Below, piece after piece: positions 18,276 to 26,157 of a DNA stretch of 26,157 nt; the first letter of the stretch is position 1; the number at the start of each line of letters is the position of its first letter. The position numbers and the translations under genes are program-made. The stretch comes from Cristatella mucedo (lineage: Eukaryota; Bryozoa; Phylactolaemata; Cristatellidae). The notes beneath the pieces are model-generated. The model worked only from the letters and a program-made list of their open reading frames with translations, was not told the origin of the DNA and ran no database searches. The DNA lies in the NCBI GenBank assembly GCA_009760855.2, contig WPIO01000426.1, positions 22,501 through 48,657 on the forward strand. The letters run 5' to 3'.

Positions 18276-18813
18276 ATGTTGTTTATAGGTATTCTCCTGA
18301 TCATATAATTGATAGAAATATTTTAGTTGAGATAAAATGTCTACGGAGTAAGAGTTTCATTGAATGAGTTATACCCAAGCCGTATCATTGGAAATGTTTA
18401 CTTCACTTGCATGTGTTAGGGCTAAGTGAATGTCATAACCCTGAGTTGGAAATTTGTGTTCCCGAATTAAACTGTGAAGAAGTTCTACTCGATTTTATAG
18501 CTGATGGAAATGTTAGAATGTTGACTGCTCATGAATTTGAGATGCCAATCGCTAGTCTATTGAATATGTCTCGCTCGGAAAGAAGAAGTACTTTGACTTC
18601 GAGTTCGATATTATAATTAAACATAGTAGATTTAATAACAAATCGAGTCCTGGGGGTGGTATAAAGTATCCCATCAGAAGATCTTTGATACGAGTAACAC
18701 ACGAGGCAGGTTGTGGAAGATTCTTAGGTATAATCCCTGTTGTAAAAAAAGTGTTGAGTAGGTCTGAAGTTTTAATAATTGATTATATAGATGAACCACA
18801 AAGTAGATCTTAG
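18276..18813 (+). pseudogene. YqaJ-type exonuclease, copy 2 (C-terminal part)
   Basis: The frame opens at VYRYSPDHII with the catalytic Asp at 18299-18301 and VEIKC with Glu at 18329-18331, then a TGA at 18365-18367. LHVLGLSECHNPELEICVPELN matches the first copy's LHVLKLSRCFYSEFEIFVPGLN region. The frame changes near 18600, and FLGIIPVVKKVLSRS (compare FVGIIPVVKEVLERS) ends at TAG 18811-18813, overlapping the fibre ATG at 18791. The shared C-terminal motif in both copies shows that the protein extends past the stop seen at 11952 in copy 1. The N-terminal half is lost at the LINE B4 junction. Confidence 0.7.
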
Positions 18814-18991
18814 AGGTTACTTTACGAAGATGAATGGTTATCTTATACCTATTCTTGATTGAAATGGTAGTCGTATTGTGAATGTAAGTAATTCTGGTTA
18901 TTCCGTTGATGCTTTTACAAAATCTTTAGCGGTGACTAATTTCTTAGTCTTAGGAAAAAGAGCAGTTGATTTCAATGGCCTACCAGCTATT

Positions 18992-18996
18992 AATCT
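18992..18996. repeat. Target-site duplication AATCT, left
   Basis: AATCT at 18992-18996 and again at 21509-21513 brackets LINE A3. Removing the LINE and one AATCT restores collinearity with the uninterrupted fibre gene of copy 1 at about 12272, which supports a true insertion duplication. Confidence 0.65.
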
Positions 18997-19438
18997 TAGC
19001 ACCCACGTCGGTAGCCACATTCTAGATCTCGTGATCACTAAGGATGTCCTCACCACTGACTTTATGGTGTGGCCACTGACCATCTCAGATCATTGTTCGG
19101 TCTCGTTTACTGTTCCTGCTCCCTCGTACGTGCAGGGCAAAGTCGAATTTGCCAAACGACGTAACTTACAAAGCATTGACATGGACAAGTTTTTGAAATC
19201 TGTTTGTGATGAAGGCCTACTTGATCTGCATTCAGACTCGACCGGCAGCCTCGATACCCTCACTGATGCAATGAACATGACACTCAGGAGTGCTCTTGAC
19301 AAGCATGCTCACATTCGCTCTATCTGTGTTCAAAGTCGTCGAGATTGCTTTCAATTTACAAAAAACTCCTTAAGATGCGCCGTGTTAAGCGCAGGCTGGA
19401 ACGTCGTTTCAAGAAATCGGGGTCTGAGGCTGACCTAG
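18997..19438 (+). pseudogene. LINE A endonuclease C-terminus and start of connector (copy 3)
   Basis: The frame carries HILDLVITKDVL, LTISDHCSVSF and DMDKFLKSVCDEGLLDL, and ends RNRGLRLT at TAG 19436-19438, exactly as copy 1 does at 2136. The RT connector lies in the -1 frame from about 19366. Upstream codons of the same open frame belong to the viral fibre gene. Confidence 0.8.
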
Positions 19439-19710
19439 TGAATTGTAAAGACTTCCTTCGAGTTTACACCCGAAAGCTTGAAAAAGCCAGGGCTTCTTTT
19501 TTCATTAGAAAACTGAATTCCTGTCAGTCGGACACTAAACAGATTTACAAGACAGTAAACCATTTACTGGCCAATGCTGTGAGGTCTGACTCCCCAGATA
19601 TTAAGGGCTCAGCCGAAAAGTTTTCAGCCTTCTTTACTGAAAAATTGTGCACATTCGTGCCTCCATTAAGCCCCCTCCGACCAAAGCTATCGCAGTTCCT
19701 CAAACTGTGA
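19345..19710 (+). pseudogene. LINE A connector (copy 3)
   Basis: From the slippery region at 19360-19366 the frame reads LLKMRRVKRRLERRFKKSG, then FKDF-like and FFTEKLCTF, and ends at TGA 19708-19710. The RT continues in a -1 frame from an A-run at 19640-19644. An internal ATG at 19375 could also begin a separate protein. The basic segment is typical of the linker between endonuclease and RT. Confidence 0.7.
19360..19366 (+). other. Candidate -1 frameshift site A AAA AAC
   Basis: In the endonuclease frame the codons are ACA AAA AAC, so the heptamer A AAA AAC is in the phase needed for simultaneous -1 slippage. Nine bases downstream an inverted repeat TGCGC (19376-19380) / GCGCA (19389-19393) can form a hairpin. 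A -1 shift enters the connector frame directly. Copy 1 has the same heptamer (minus strand, 2208-2214). Confidence 0.35.
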
Positions 19711-20579
19711 CCTTTCTTAAAAGGTTCTCCGATGTTTCTGCCTACGATGTGGCGGCCTTAATAAGGTCCAGCAAAAAGAGCTCGTCTCCTGAAGACCCTA
19801 TACCTTCATCTCTGTGGTCTTCACTTGCAGACCAACTTAGCCCTGCCATAACCAAGATTTGTAATGCTTCTTTGGGAAAAGGGGTCGTCCCCAAGTCCTT
19901 CAAATCGGCAATCGTTAGACCTGTTCTTAAAAAGCCTGGATTAGACACAGAGGTCCTAGCAAACTATCGTCCAGTTGCCCTTCTTCCGTTCTTATCAAAA
20001 ATTCTTGAAAAAATTGTTGCTAAGCAGCTAGTTGAACATATTGAAAATAATGGAATGTCAGAAACATTTCAATCAGGTTTCAAGAGGCAGCACTCTACTC
20101 AAACTGCTCTCCTCCGTGTTAACAATGACATTCTACGTGGCAACGACGACGGGAATGTTACTGCCCTATCTCTACTAGATCTGTCTGCTGCCTTCGACAC
20201 CATTGACCACGAAGTTCTGCTTGAACGATTGAGAACAACGATCGGTCTGGCAGACGAAGCACTCGCGTGGTTTAAATCATACTTGTCTGATCGTGTTCAA
20301 TCCGTGTCGTGTGGGGGTCAGGTCTCAGACATGAGAAGGGTCACCTGTGGAGTCCCTCAAGGGTCTGTTCTTGGTCCCTTGCTGTTCTGCATTTATACGC
20401 AACCTCTGGGAAAAGTGATTAAGGCCCATGGAATAGGATATCACTTCTATGCTGACGATACTCAGTTGTATTTGTCATTTAAACCGTCGGAATCTGCTGC
20501 AGCAACTGAGAAACTGAATGCTTGCCTTGCCGATATTCGATCCTTGATGTCGGAAAAAAAACATCCTGAAATTAGATGA
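19647..20579 (+). pseudogene. LINE A reverse transcriptase domain (copy 3)
   Basis: A 310-codon frame with NYRPVALLPFLSKILEK, FQSGFKRQHSTQTALL, LLDLSAAFDTIDHEVLL, VPQGSVLGPLLFCIY and HFYADDTQLYL (YADD at 20448-20459). All RT blocks and catalytic Asp residues are intact. The ATG at 19647 lies within sequence that also codes in the connector frame. The frame ends at TGA 20577-20579 after an eight-A run (20554-20561), where copy 1 has six A. The conserved continuation needs seven. Confidence 0.9.
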
Positions 20580-21441
20580 CGATAAAACCAAACTGCTTCT
20601 CATAGGACACCCTAAGCGTGTGGCTGGATTACAAGGCTTTGCTGTTGTAATAGGTGAAGCTATTGTGCGACCTTCACCACGTGCTCGTAATCTAGGTGTC
20701 GTGTTCGACAGCTGCCTCAATTTCAAAAGCTTCATTCAGAAGACTGCCTCTACAGCTAGCCATCACATCCGAACCCTATCCAAGATTAGAAGCTGTCTCC
20801 CACAGTGGCTTGTAAACAATTTAACTAGCTCTTTTAATTCTGTCTCGGCTTGATCATCGTAATTTCCTTTCGGCTGGGCTACCAAAGAAAGCTAATATGC
20901 CACAACAGCTGACTATGAAAATGGCTGCAAGGCTAGTCTTCAAGTCCCAGCGGTTTGAGCACGTGTCACCTTGGCTGAAAGAGCTAGGATAATTGCCGGT
21001 TGAGCAACGGATACAGAGCAAAGTTGTTACGCTGACCCACAAGGCCCGCCACGGCTTGGCTCCTTCGTACCTAGCTGAACTGCTGCATCAGTTTCAGCCT
21101 GTTCATGCTCTCAGGTCCTGTGTGGACCATAAATTAGCTGTTCCATTCCTCCGCTTAAAGACCGTTGGCGACAGAAGCTTTAGCTCTGTGGGTCCTAGAC
21201 TGTGGAACTCGCTTCCACAATTCTTACGCAACGACATCTACTCTCCATTTGCTGACTAAGGCACATCTTTTTCAGCGGTCCTGAACTGCTACTTCTATGC
21301 TACTCACTACTTCAACTGCTCTCCTGACTCTGCTATGCTTCCCACTTTCTCTTGGATGCGTGAGACGAAGTCTGTTAAGTACCGAATGCATACCGAAAGC
21401 CGCTTAGGCTGTGAGTGTGCTATACAAAACTCTCCTGTGTA
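20580..21441 (+). pseudogene. LINE A ORF2 C-terminal region (copy 3)
   Basis: DDKTKLLLIGHPKR, ARNLGVVFDSCLNF and HIRTLSKIRSCLPQWLV lie in the frame around 20620-20853. After frame changes, LAELLHQFQPVHALRS and SVGPRLWNSLPQFLR follow in 20993-21259, with further C-terminal codons to about 21441. Stops (TGA 20851-20853, TAA 21257-21259) break it. Counterpart of 137-1052, 9526-10150 and 21801-22619. Confidence 0.8.
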
Positions 21442-21734
21442 ACATCCACATGGTCTTTACGACTTTGTGGAGTTACTGACGGAGATACATTACATTACAT
21501 TACATTACAATCTAGGACCTGGAGTTAAGCAGGGTGCCGCTGTAAATGTAAGCCAGTAAAGTAATTATATTTGTAAGTCTGGTGATACAATGACAGGTGA
21601 TCTAAACATGAATGGATTTTCAATAACTTTGAATTATTGGATTTATGGCAAGACTGCTCCAACGATTCTTCCTGATGACTTTTGTGTAACTATGGGAGAC
21701 TGAAATGTGATGTGATGCTCACTTGTAATGCAAT

Positions 21735-22627
21735 TTAATGTAATATAATGTAATGTATCTCTTTCTTTAACTCCACAAAATCATAAACACCATGTGGGTG
21801 TTACGCAGGAGAGTTTTGTATAGCGAACTCACAGCCTAATCGGCTTTCAGTACGCATTCGGTAGCCAACAGACTTTGTCTCACGCAACCAAGAGAAAGTG
21901 GGAAGCATAGCTGAGTCAGGAGAGCAGTTGAGGTAGTGAGTAGCATATAAGTAGCAGCTCAGGACCGCTGAAAAGAATGTGCCATAGTCGGCAGCAGGAG
22001 AGTAGTTATCGTTGCGTAAGAATTGTGGAAGCGAGTTCCACAATCTAGGACCTGCAGAGCAAAAGCTTCTGTCGCCAACGGTCTTTAAGCGGAGGAATGG
22101 AACAGCTAATTTATGGTCCACACAGGACCTGAGGGCACGAAGAGACCGAAACTGATGCAGCAGTTCACCTAGGTACGAAGGAGCCAAGCCGTGGCGGGCC
22201 TTGTGTGTCAGCGTAAGAACTTTGCTCTGTATCCTTAGCTCAACTGGTAACTGTCTTAGCTCTTTCAGCAAAGGAGACGCGCTCAAACCGCTGGGACGTG
22301 AAGACCAGCCTTGCAGCCATATTCATAGTCTGCTGTAGTGCATAATATCTTTCATTGACAGCTCAACCAAAAGGGAATTACAATAATCAAGCCGAAAGAG
22401 AACTAAAGAGCTAGTTACATTTTTGACAAGCCACTGTGGGAGACAGCTCCTAACCTTGGACAGGGATCGGATGTGATGGCTAGCTGTAGAGGCAGTCTTC
22501 TGAATGAAGCTTTTGAAATTGAGGCAGCTGTCGAACACGACACCTAAATTTCGAGCACGTGGTGATGGCCGCACAATAGCGTCACCTATTAGAACGGCAA
22601 AGCCTTTTAATCCAGCCACATGCTTAT
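21735..22627 (-). mobile_element. LINE A copy 4, 5'-truncated, antisense
   Basis: On the minus strand it begins at GTGTGGCTGG-like sequence near 22627 (compare 20619) and ends in an irregular TACATTATATTACAT tail at about 21735. Frames 22619-22323 (GDAIVRPSPRARNLGVVF, HHIRSLSKVRSCLPQWLV) and 22286-21801 (LAELLHQF-like LGELLHQFRSL, SAGPRLWNSLPQFLR) give the C-terminal region. It sits inside virus-like copy 2, and its insertion or a later event removed the fibre end, zinc-ribbon and integrase region. A four-base GCAT may be shared at both ends, too short to call a duplication. Confidence 0.85.
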
Positions 22628-22965
22628 TATTTCAAATGGAAATGCATGTGTGATCTTTAAAGTCAACTTTAAATTTGATTCTAGAGTTGACCTTTTACGT
22701 TGGTCAATTTCAGCAAATACACCATCAACTGTTAATAAAATTGTAGATACTGGTAAAAAAATTGGAACTACATGACATAGATCAGGAAAAAACAGCATAT
22801 ATGTACTATCAGTTGCTACTCTTTAAGCTATTACTATGTTTATAAAGCTTAAAGTATATCTTATGTTTGTTAGCTTTGTTAGACAAGATCTGACTTTAGT
22901 GTTGTACTGGTGCACAACTACTTCATATCCTTAGTTGGCTTACTTTTTCCGGAGGTCAGAAATTT
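22628..22965 (-). pseudogene. Hydrophobic minus-strand protein, copy 2
   Basis: The minus strand reads KLTNIRYTLSFINIVIA, then a TAA, then a hydrophobic segment (VVPIFLPVSTILLTV), DGVFAEIDQRKRSTLESN and LKITHAF. It is collinear with copy 1 at 14222-14582, where the matching words are FINIVIA, DGVLSEIDKRKRDAL and LKITNAL. The C-terminal end is cut by LINE A4. Conservation of charged and hydrophobic positions in both copies argues for a real viral gene of unknown family. Confidence 0.55.
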
Positions 22966-22981
22966 TACATAAAATTAAAAA

Positions 22982-23760
22982 TTATATTTCATAATCACTA
23001 CCATCTTGTTCTAGAAATTGGTTAAGTAAATCGTCTGCTGCTTCAAATCCTTTTTCTTGTCCAAAATCCTTAAAAACGCATTCAAGTATTCTAGCTATTC
23101 TTTTTTAACTTTTCGTTTCATATCTTCAACAATTTTCCAGGAACTATTTATTTTAGTAATTGCTAAAGCACAGTAAATTTCATGTAATGTTTTATATTTT
23201 CATGTATATATCCGGTTCTTGAGGGCTAAAAAATAAAATGCAGCATACCAATCGTTTGCTGACCTGCTATACATATGATCTATTTCTTAAGCTTTTCTAA
23301 CATTTAGAAAGAGATTTAGTCAAACTTTGCACAAATAATGACAAGCTAAAGAAGAGAATCCTTAACGAATTTTGATTTTGAATTGAGATTATTGTTAGAA
23401 AAATAATAGAAATTTCGTTTTTCGGTTTTAAAATAAGAAGTTTTAGTATCACCTCGATTTAGATTTTTTGCAATTGTGTCTGGCATAATCATTACTTCCA
23501 CTGTATACTAAAGTAATCATTTCATTCAATACGCTTGTAATTCGATGAATGATCCGAGGTTATAATCAAACGTAGTTTCTGAAAGCTTCTCCATCTTTTG
23601 CATTCATGTAGTTAGCGTAACCAACTGCGGTACTAAGCATTGCATCCATGACTTCATTTGGAATATGAGAGTAAGTAAACTAACTTAATAGATTGGTAAG
23701 CGTTACATTTTTTCTGGACAGAGAAACGTTAAACTGATCTTCTGAGGTTTCTACATTCTC
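22982..23760 (-). pseudogene. Unknown virus-like minus-strand gene
   Basis: Several minus-strand frames carry coding-like text: EDQFNVSLSRKNVTLTNLL, HIPNEVMDAMLSTAVGYANY, NDWYAAFYFLALK, HEIYCALAITKI and a final KDFGQEKGFEAADDLLNQF..DYEI ending at TAA 22982-22984. Frames change several times, so this is a relic of one or two genes of perhaps 250 codons. No family was recognised. It lies upstream of the hydrophobic gene on the same strand, so it may be co-transcribed with it. The corresponding part of copy 1 (14583-14778) is largely missing. Confidence 0.45.
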
Positions 23761-23782
23761 TATATAATATTAATATTATATA
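23761..23782. repeat. 22-base perfect AT palindrome
   Basis: TATATAATATT and its exact complement AATATTATATA are joined without a loop. It lies just beyond the last recognisable viral coding text. Only A and T are used, so chance cannot be excluded in AT-rich DNA. Confidence 0.5.
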
Positions 23783-24001
23783 ACACAACGATAAAAGCCA
23801 CAAATACAAGAAAATAAGTTATTAAACTGCTTTTCTTACTTCATTAGCTTTTCTAAAACTGCTTACATAGAGTAACATGTAAATGAATGCTATGTTAAAA
23901 GGGTCTAGAAATGAGTGATGAAGCAACCGAGCGGAGAGAGGTTATTGAAGAGCGATATTGTTGAGCCCTAGGCAACATACAAATGTTGGTTAAATACTAC
24001 T

Positions 24002-24478
24002 ATGTTCGACTTAATATGCAACTTTTTTTTACGTCAATTACTTTTGCTCCTGCAGCTAGTTCGTCACACGTTATGCAGCGATGCCATAACGATGACGTCA
24101 GTGCCACGAAGTGACTGCTGTAATCAAGCCCGTATGTCAGATGTGATATCGTGCTCATATATCGGGACCAAAACCCAAAGCTATAACTGTGCTGGAAAAG
24201 CCACTCTAGCCAAGAGTGGGAAATTTTTTACTTTGCCGCTTTACACAGCAGCAGTTTATCGTGTTGCAATAAGGCACGGGCCTTCTTCATTAATTCAGTT
24301 ATCCAATTCATCAATCCTGCTACCGTGGACATTATTGCATAGATTGAAGTGCCTCCGTAATCACGATTCCAGTGACCACGATTACCGAAGCCAGCACATC
24401 ACGATTAGCCTCGCCAAGGACAAGTACTGCCTCATAACCTCATTTGCCCAAGAGGACTCGTTCAGAACATGCTGGTGA
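24002..24478 (+). CDS. Unrecognised open reading frame, 158 codons
   Basis: An uninterrupted frame from ATG 24002 to TGA 24476-24478. The first ~25 residues (MFDLICNFFLRQLLLLLQLV) are strongly hydrophobic and could be a signal or membrane anchor. The rest has scattered Cys, Ser and His without a known pattern. No splice-like signals or homologous copy in the window support it. At this length in moderately AT-rich DNA it may be a chance frame. Reported because it is the longest open frame here not explained by a LINE or viral relic. Confidence 0.2.
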   Translation: MFDLICNFFLRQLLLLLQLVRHTLCSDAITMTSVPRSDCCNQARMSDVISCSYIGTKTQSYNCAGKATLAKSGKFFTLPLYTAAVYRVAIRHGPSSLIQLSNSSILLPWTLLHRLKCLRNHDSSDHDYRSQHITISLAKDKYCLITSFAQEDSFRTCW

Positions 24479-25349
24479 CGGTCATAGGAGTGGCACATAG
24501 TTGTTGCAAGTTTTTCCTATGAGTTATTTTCACCTGCATGAGGTCAAAGTTTAGAAACATATTTCGTAACAACAATCGCGGGAGAAAATAAAAACACTGC
24601 ATGAGCTAGCTCAAGAGAAGATTTTTAACCTTTAAATATGCTTGGCCAAAATATCTGAATTGACCGCGGATGAAAATGTTATTAAATGAACTGTTCGACA
24701 ATGACATTCTCTTAGATGACCATAGAAACTAAGGTGTACAGTTGGCCATGTTCAGCATCATGAAGTTTCATTTCTTGAAAGTATGGCCTGGACAGGGTTG
24801 CCACTGCAAACTAGTCACGTGTCACTACGACGACTTCTCGAGACTTGTGTAGTTGGTACTGTAAAGATTTCGATGTTGCCGACATGCGACAAATACTTGT
24901 TACGGCCCTAGCGTTGAAGTACGGCTAGTGACTTGACCGCAACAGCAACGGTACAGGCAGGTGTGTACGCCTTGTGCACGAGCCGTTCACGCTTTCGCCT
25001 GCGATTCCATTCGTTCTGCGGTTTTCAAAAACCCGGTAAACGCCAGACTTTACGTAAGCCACACGATGTCTTGAGCTTGGGTTTTAAGAGACCAAGTTTA
25101 GGTCAGCACACACCATTCACCACGTTCCTGCTTTAATAAATGAGTTCATTAGCAGAGCAATGTACCGCCGAGCTAGATGCTGTCTCTCTCACGGCATTAC
25201 AAAATATGTAGAATACTTAACGGACTACTTCTAAAAGGAGCAAAGTAGCCAAATATTCCGGTGCTGCACAAACAAAAGGCAGATCCCTAATTATATTGCG
25301 CCATCACCGTGATCTAAATTTATTGGCAGCTAACCACTCTCACTAGGTT
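24479..25349. other. No gene recognised
   Basis: Mixed-composition sequence with short frames only, such as 24933-25136, which is Arg/Phe rich without motif. No LINE, viral or RNA-gene signature was noticed on either strand. Confidence 0.4.
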
Positions 25350-26000
25350 TTGATACCATCGATCACAAAGCTCTTCATGAGCGCCTCTCATCTCGCCTGG
25401 GCATCACTGGCACTGCTCTGCAGTGGTTCAGGTCCTATCTCAGTGGGAGACTCCAGAGTATTGACGTGAATGGAAAAAAGATAGATCATTTGAAGTACCT
25501 CTGAAATATGGAATACCTCGGGGCTCAGTGCTAGGTCCGGTTCTTTTCACGGTTTATACTCTGCCTCTTGCTGATGTGATTGCCAAGCACAATCTAGGCT
25601 TCCACTTCTATGCGGATGACACACAGTTGTACCTTTGCTTTGATCCCTCCCAGCCTTCGATCACCTCAAATTCTCTAAACTCACTTGCTGCATGCATTGA
25701 TGACATCCGCACATGGATGGCAGCAAATTTTCTAAAACTTAACGATGATAAAACTAACTTACTAGTTATGGTCAAAGCCAGTATGATCCAGAGATTGGAA
25801 AGGCTGACACTCAAAATTGGCTCTGCCAGCATATCTCCAGTTGAATCAGCTCGAAATCTAGGTGTCATAACATTGCTAAAAATACGGGCTGTTTAGATAA
25901 AAGATTCCACGTCCAAGTTGGTCCATGCATTCGTGACTATCCCGTCTCGACTTCTGAAACTCACTGGCTTACTGGACCCCTACCAGCATGTGCGGATCAG
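25350..26000 (+). mobile_element. LINE B copy 5, RT fragment
   Basis: Homology to LINE B3 starts abruptly at TTTTGATACCATCGATCAC (RT block A, FDTIDHK) and runs through SGRLQSIDVNG, SVLGPVLF, HFYADDTQLYL (YADD at 25609-25620), NDDKTNLLVM and SARNLGVI. Frame 25528-25896 holds most of it. A short deletion near 25868 removes the piece between SARNLGVI and LLKIRAV. Homology fades after GACCCCTACCAGCATGTGC at about 26000, with no LINE 3' tail. Truncated at both ends. Nothing was recognised from 26001 to the window end. Confidence 0.8.
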
Positions 26001-26157
26001 GCGATATGCAGCTGTTGTCAAAATCTCTGACAAACTGCAATCGTGTGATCAAGCCTTTTCAGTAATCGGTCTGAATTGTTAAAAGCGAAGGCTCAGAAGG
26101 ATTTATTTTTATGAGGCTGCAATTCATTAGCAGGCCTTGGAGCAGCGCCATAGCCTC

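Larger units (their letters stand above)
18997..21508 (+). mobile_element. LINE A copy 3, 5'-truncated, inside the fibre-like gene
   Basis: It starts inside the endonuclease (STHVGSHILDLVITKD), runs through connector, RT and C-terminal region, and ends in TACAT repeats at 21487-21508. The AATCT duplication defines both ends. It shares with copy 1 two frame breaks at identical sites, and differs from it at other breaks, so both derive from a source that already had the shared ones, or both are affected by the same sequencing weakness. Confidence 0.9.
18791..21734 (+). pseudogene. Fibre-like protein, copy 2, disrupted by LINE A3
   Basis: ATG 18791 begins a frame parallel to 12071 in copy 1 (KMNGYLIPILD, then a TGA, then NGSRIVNVSN..DAFTKSLA). 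It stops at LPAIN, where LINE A3 is inserted at 18997. After the LINE and the AATCT repeat, homology resumes at 21514 with LGPGVKQG, then KSGDTMTGDLNMNGF and DDFCVTMGD, matching LGAGVNPSD, KTGDTMLGDLNMN and DDYCVTYGG of copy 1. It is cut again at about 21734 by the antisense LINE A4. The open frame 18878-19438 that joins viral and LINE codons is an insertion artefact. Confidence 0.65.
18276..23760. mobile_element. Virus-like element copy 2, split by two LINE A insertions
   Basis: Pieces at 18276-18996, 21514-21734 and 22628-23760 are collinear with copy 1: YqaJ C-terminal part, fibre N-terminal part (interrupted), then the hydrophobic minus-strand gene and a further minus-strand gene. The capsid-like gene is absent on the left. 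The zinc-ribbon and integrase genes are missing at the second LINE junction, probably deleted. Protein-level similarity to copy 1 is clear but moderate, so the two are related elements, not a recent duplication. Each LINE lies inside viral sequence, so the virus-like DNA was there first. Confidence 0.65.

Noticed and set aside
10503-23760. Bacterial or phage contamination as source of the fibre and YqaJ genes
   Set aside because: The blocks join directly to animal LINE sequence, one LINE is inserted in the fibre gene with a target duplication, and the integrase is of eukaryotic Polinton type.
24093-24100. TGACGTCA, a perfect cAMP-response-element-like octamer
   Set aside because: A single 8-base match inside an unrecognised ORF with no promoter nearby is expected by chance.

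Overview
The window reads as animal (metazoan, probably marine invertebrate) chromosomal DNA, not bacterial or plasmid DNA. Most recognisable sequence is mobile: fragments of two L2/CR1-like non-LTR retrotransposon (LINE) families, named A and B here, on both strands, nested inside and against pieces of an endogenous virus-like element. The only convincing host gene is a small three-exon gene at 7400-7843, with short introns and a poly(A) signal. The species cannot be told from sequence alone.

Layout. 84-3530: LINE A, minus strand, nearly full ORF2 but broken. 3531-4627: nothing recognised. 4628-4858 and 9196-9432: two diverged copies of an unknown repeat (C). 4988-5366: LINE A fragment. 5598-5915: possible tRNA-derived SINE ending in the LINE B tail. 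6636-7898: host gene model. 8205-8995: LINE B 3' part. 9473-10162: LINE A 3' part ending in a TACAT repeat. 10163-10502: antisense LINE B scrap. 10503-14780: virus-like element copy 1. 14801-16690: LINE B with a GC-rich hairpin cluster at its left edge. 17493-18275: LINE B 3' part. 18276-23760: virus-like copy 2, split by a LINE A insertion (18997-21508, flanked by AATCT on both sides) and by an antisense LINE A (21735-22627). 24002-24478: an unrecognised ORF. 25350-26000: LINE B fragment.

The most interesting content is the virus-like element. Copy 1 carries, in order, a decayed protein resembling the C-terminal part of a Polinton/adintovirus-type capsid protein (+), a YqaJ-type exonuclease (+), a fibre-like protein with repeated ITNLG-type motifs (+), a small zinc-ribbon-like protein (-), a retrovirus-type DDE integrase (+) and a hydrophobic protein (-). 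Copy 2 preserves the YqaJ-to-fibre junction and the hydrophobic gene in the same relative order, and adds one more unknown minus-strand gene. Every gene is interrupted by stops or frameshifts, so these are relics. No PolB, packaging ATPase, protease or terminal inverted repeat was seen.

A second point of interest is LINE family A. Two copies share the same two -1 frame breaks, both in A-runs. One of them is an in-phase A AAA AAC heptamer followed by a short hairpin. This could be programmed frameshifting, an inherited defect, or homopolymer error in the assembly.
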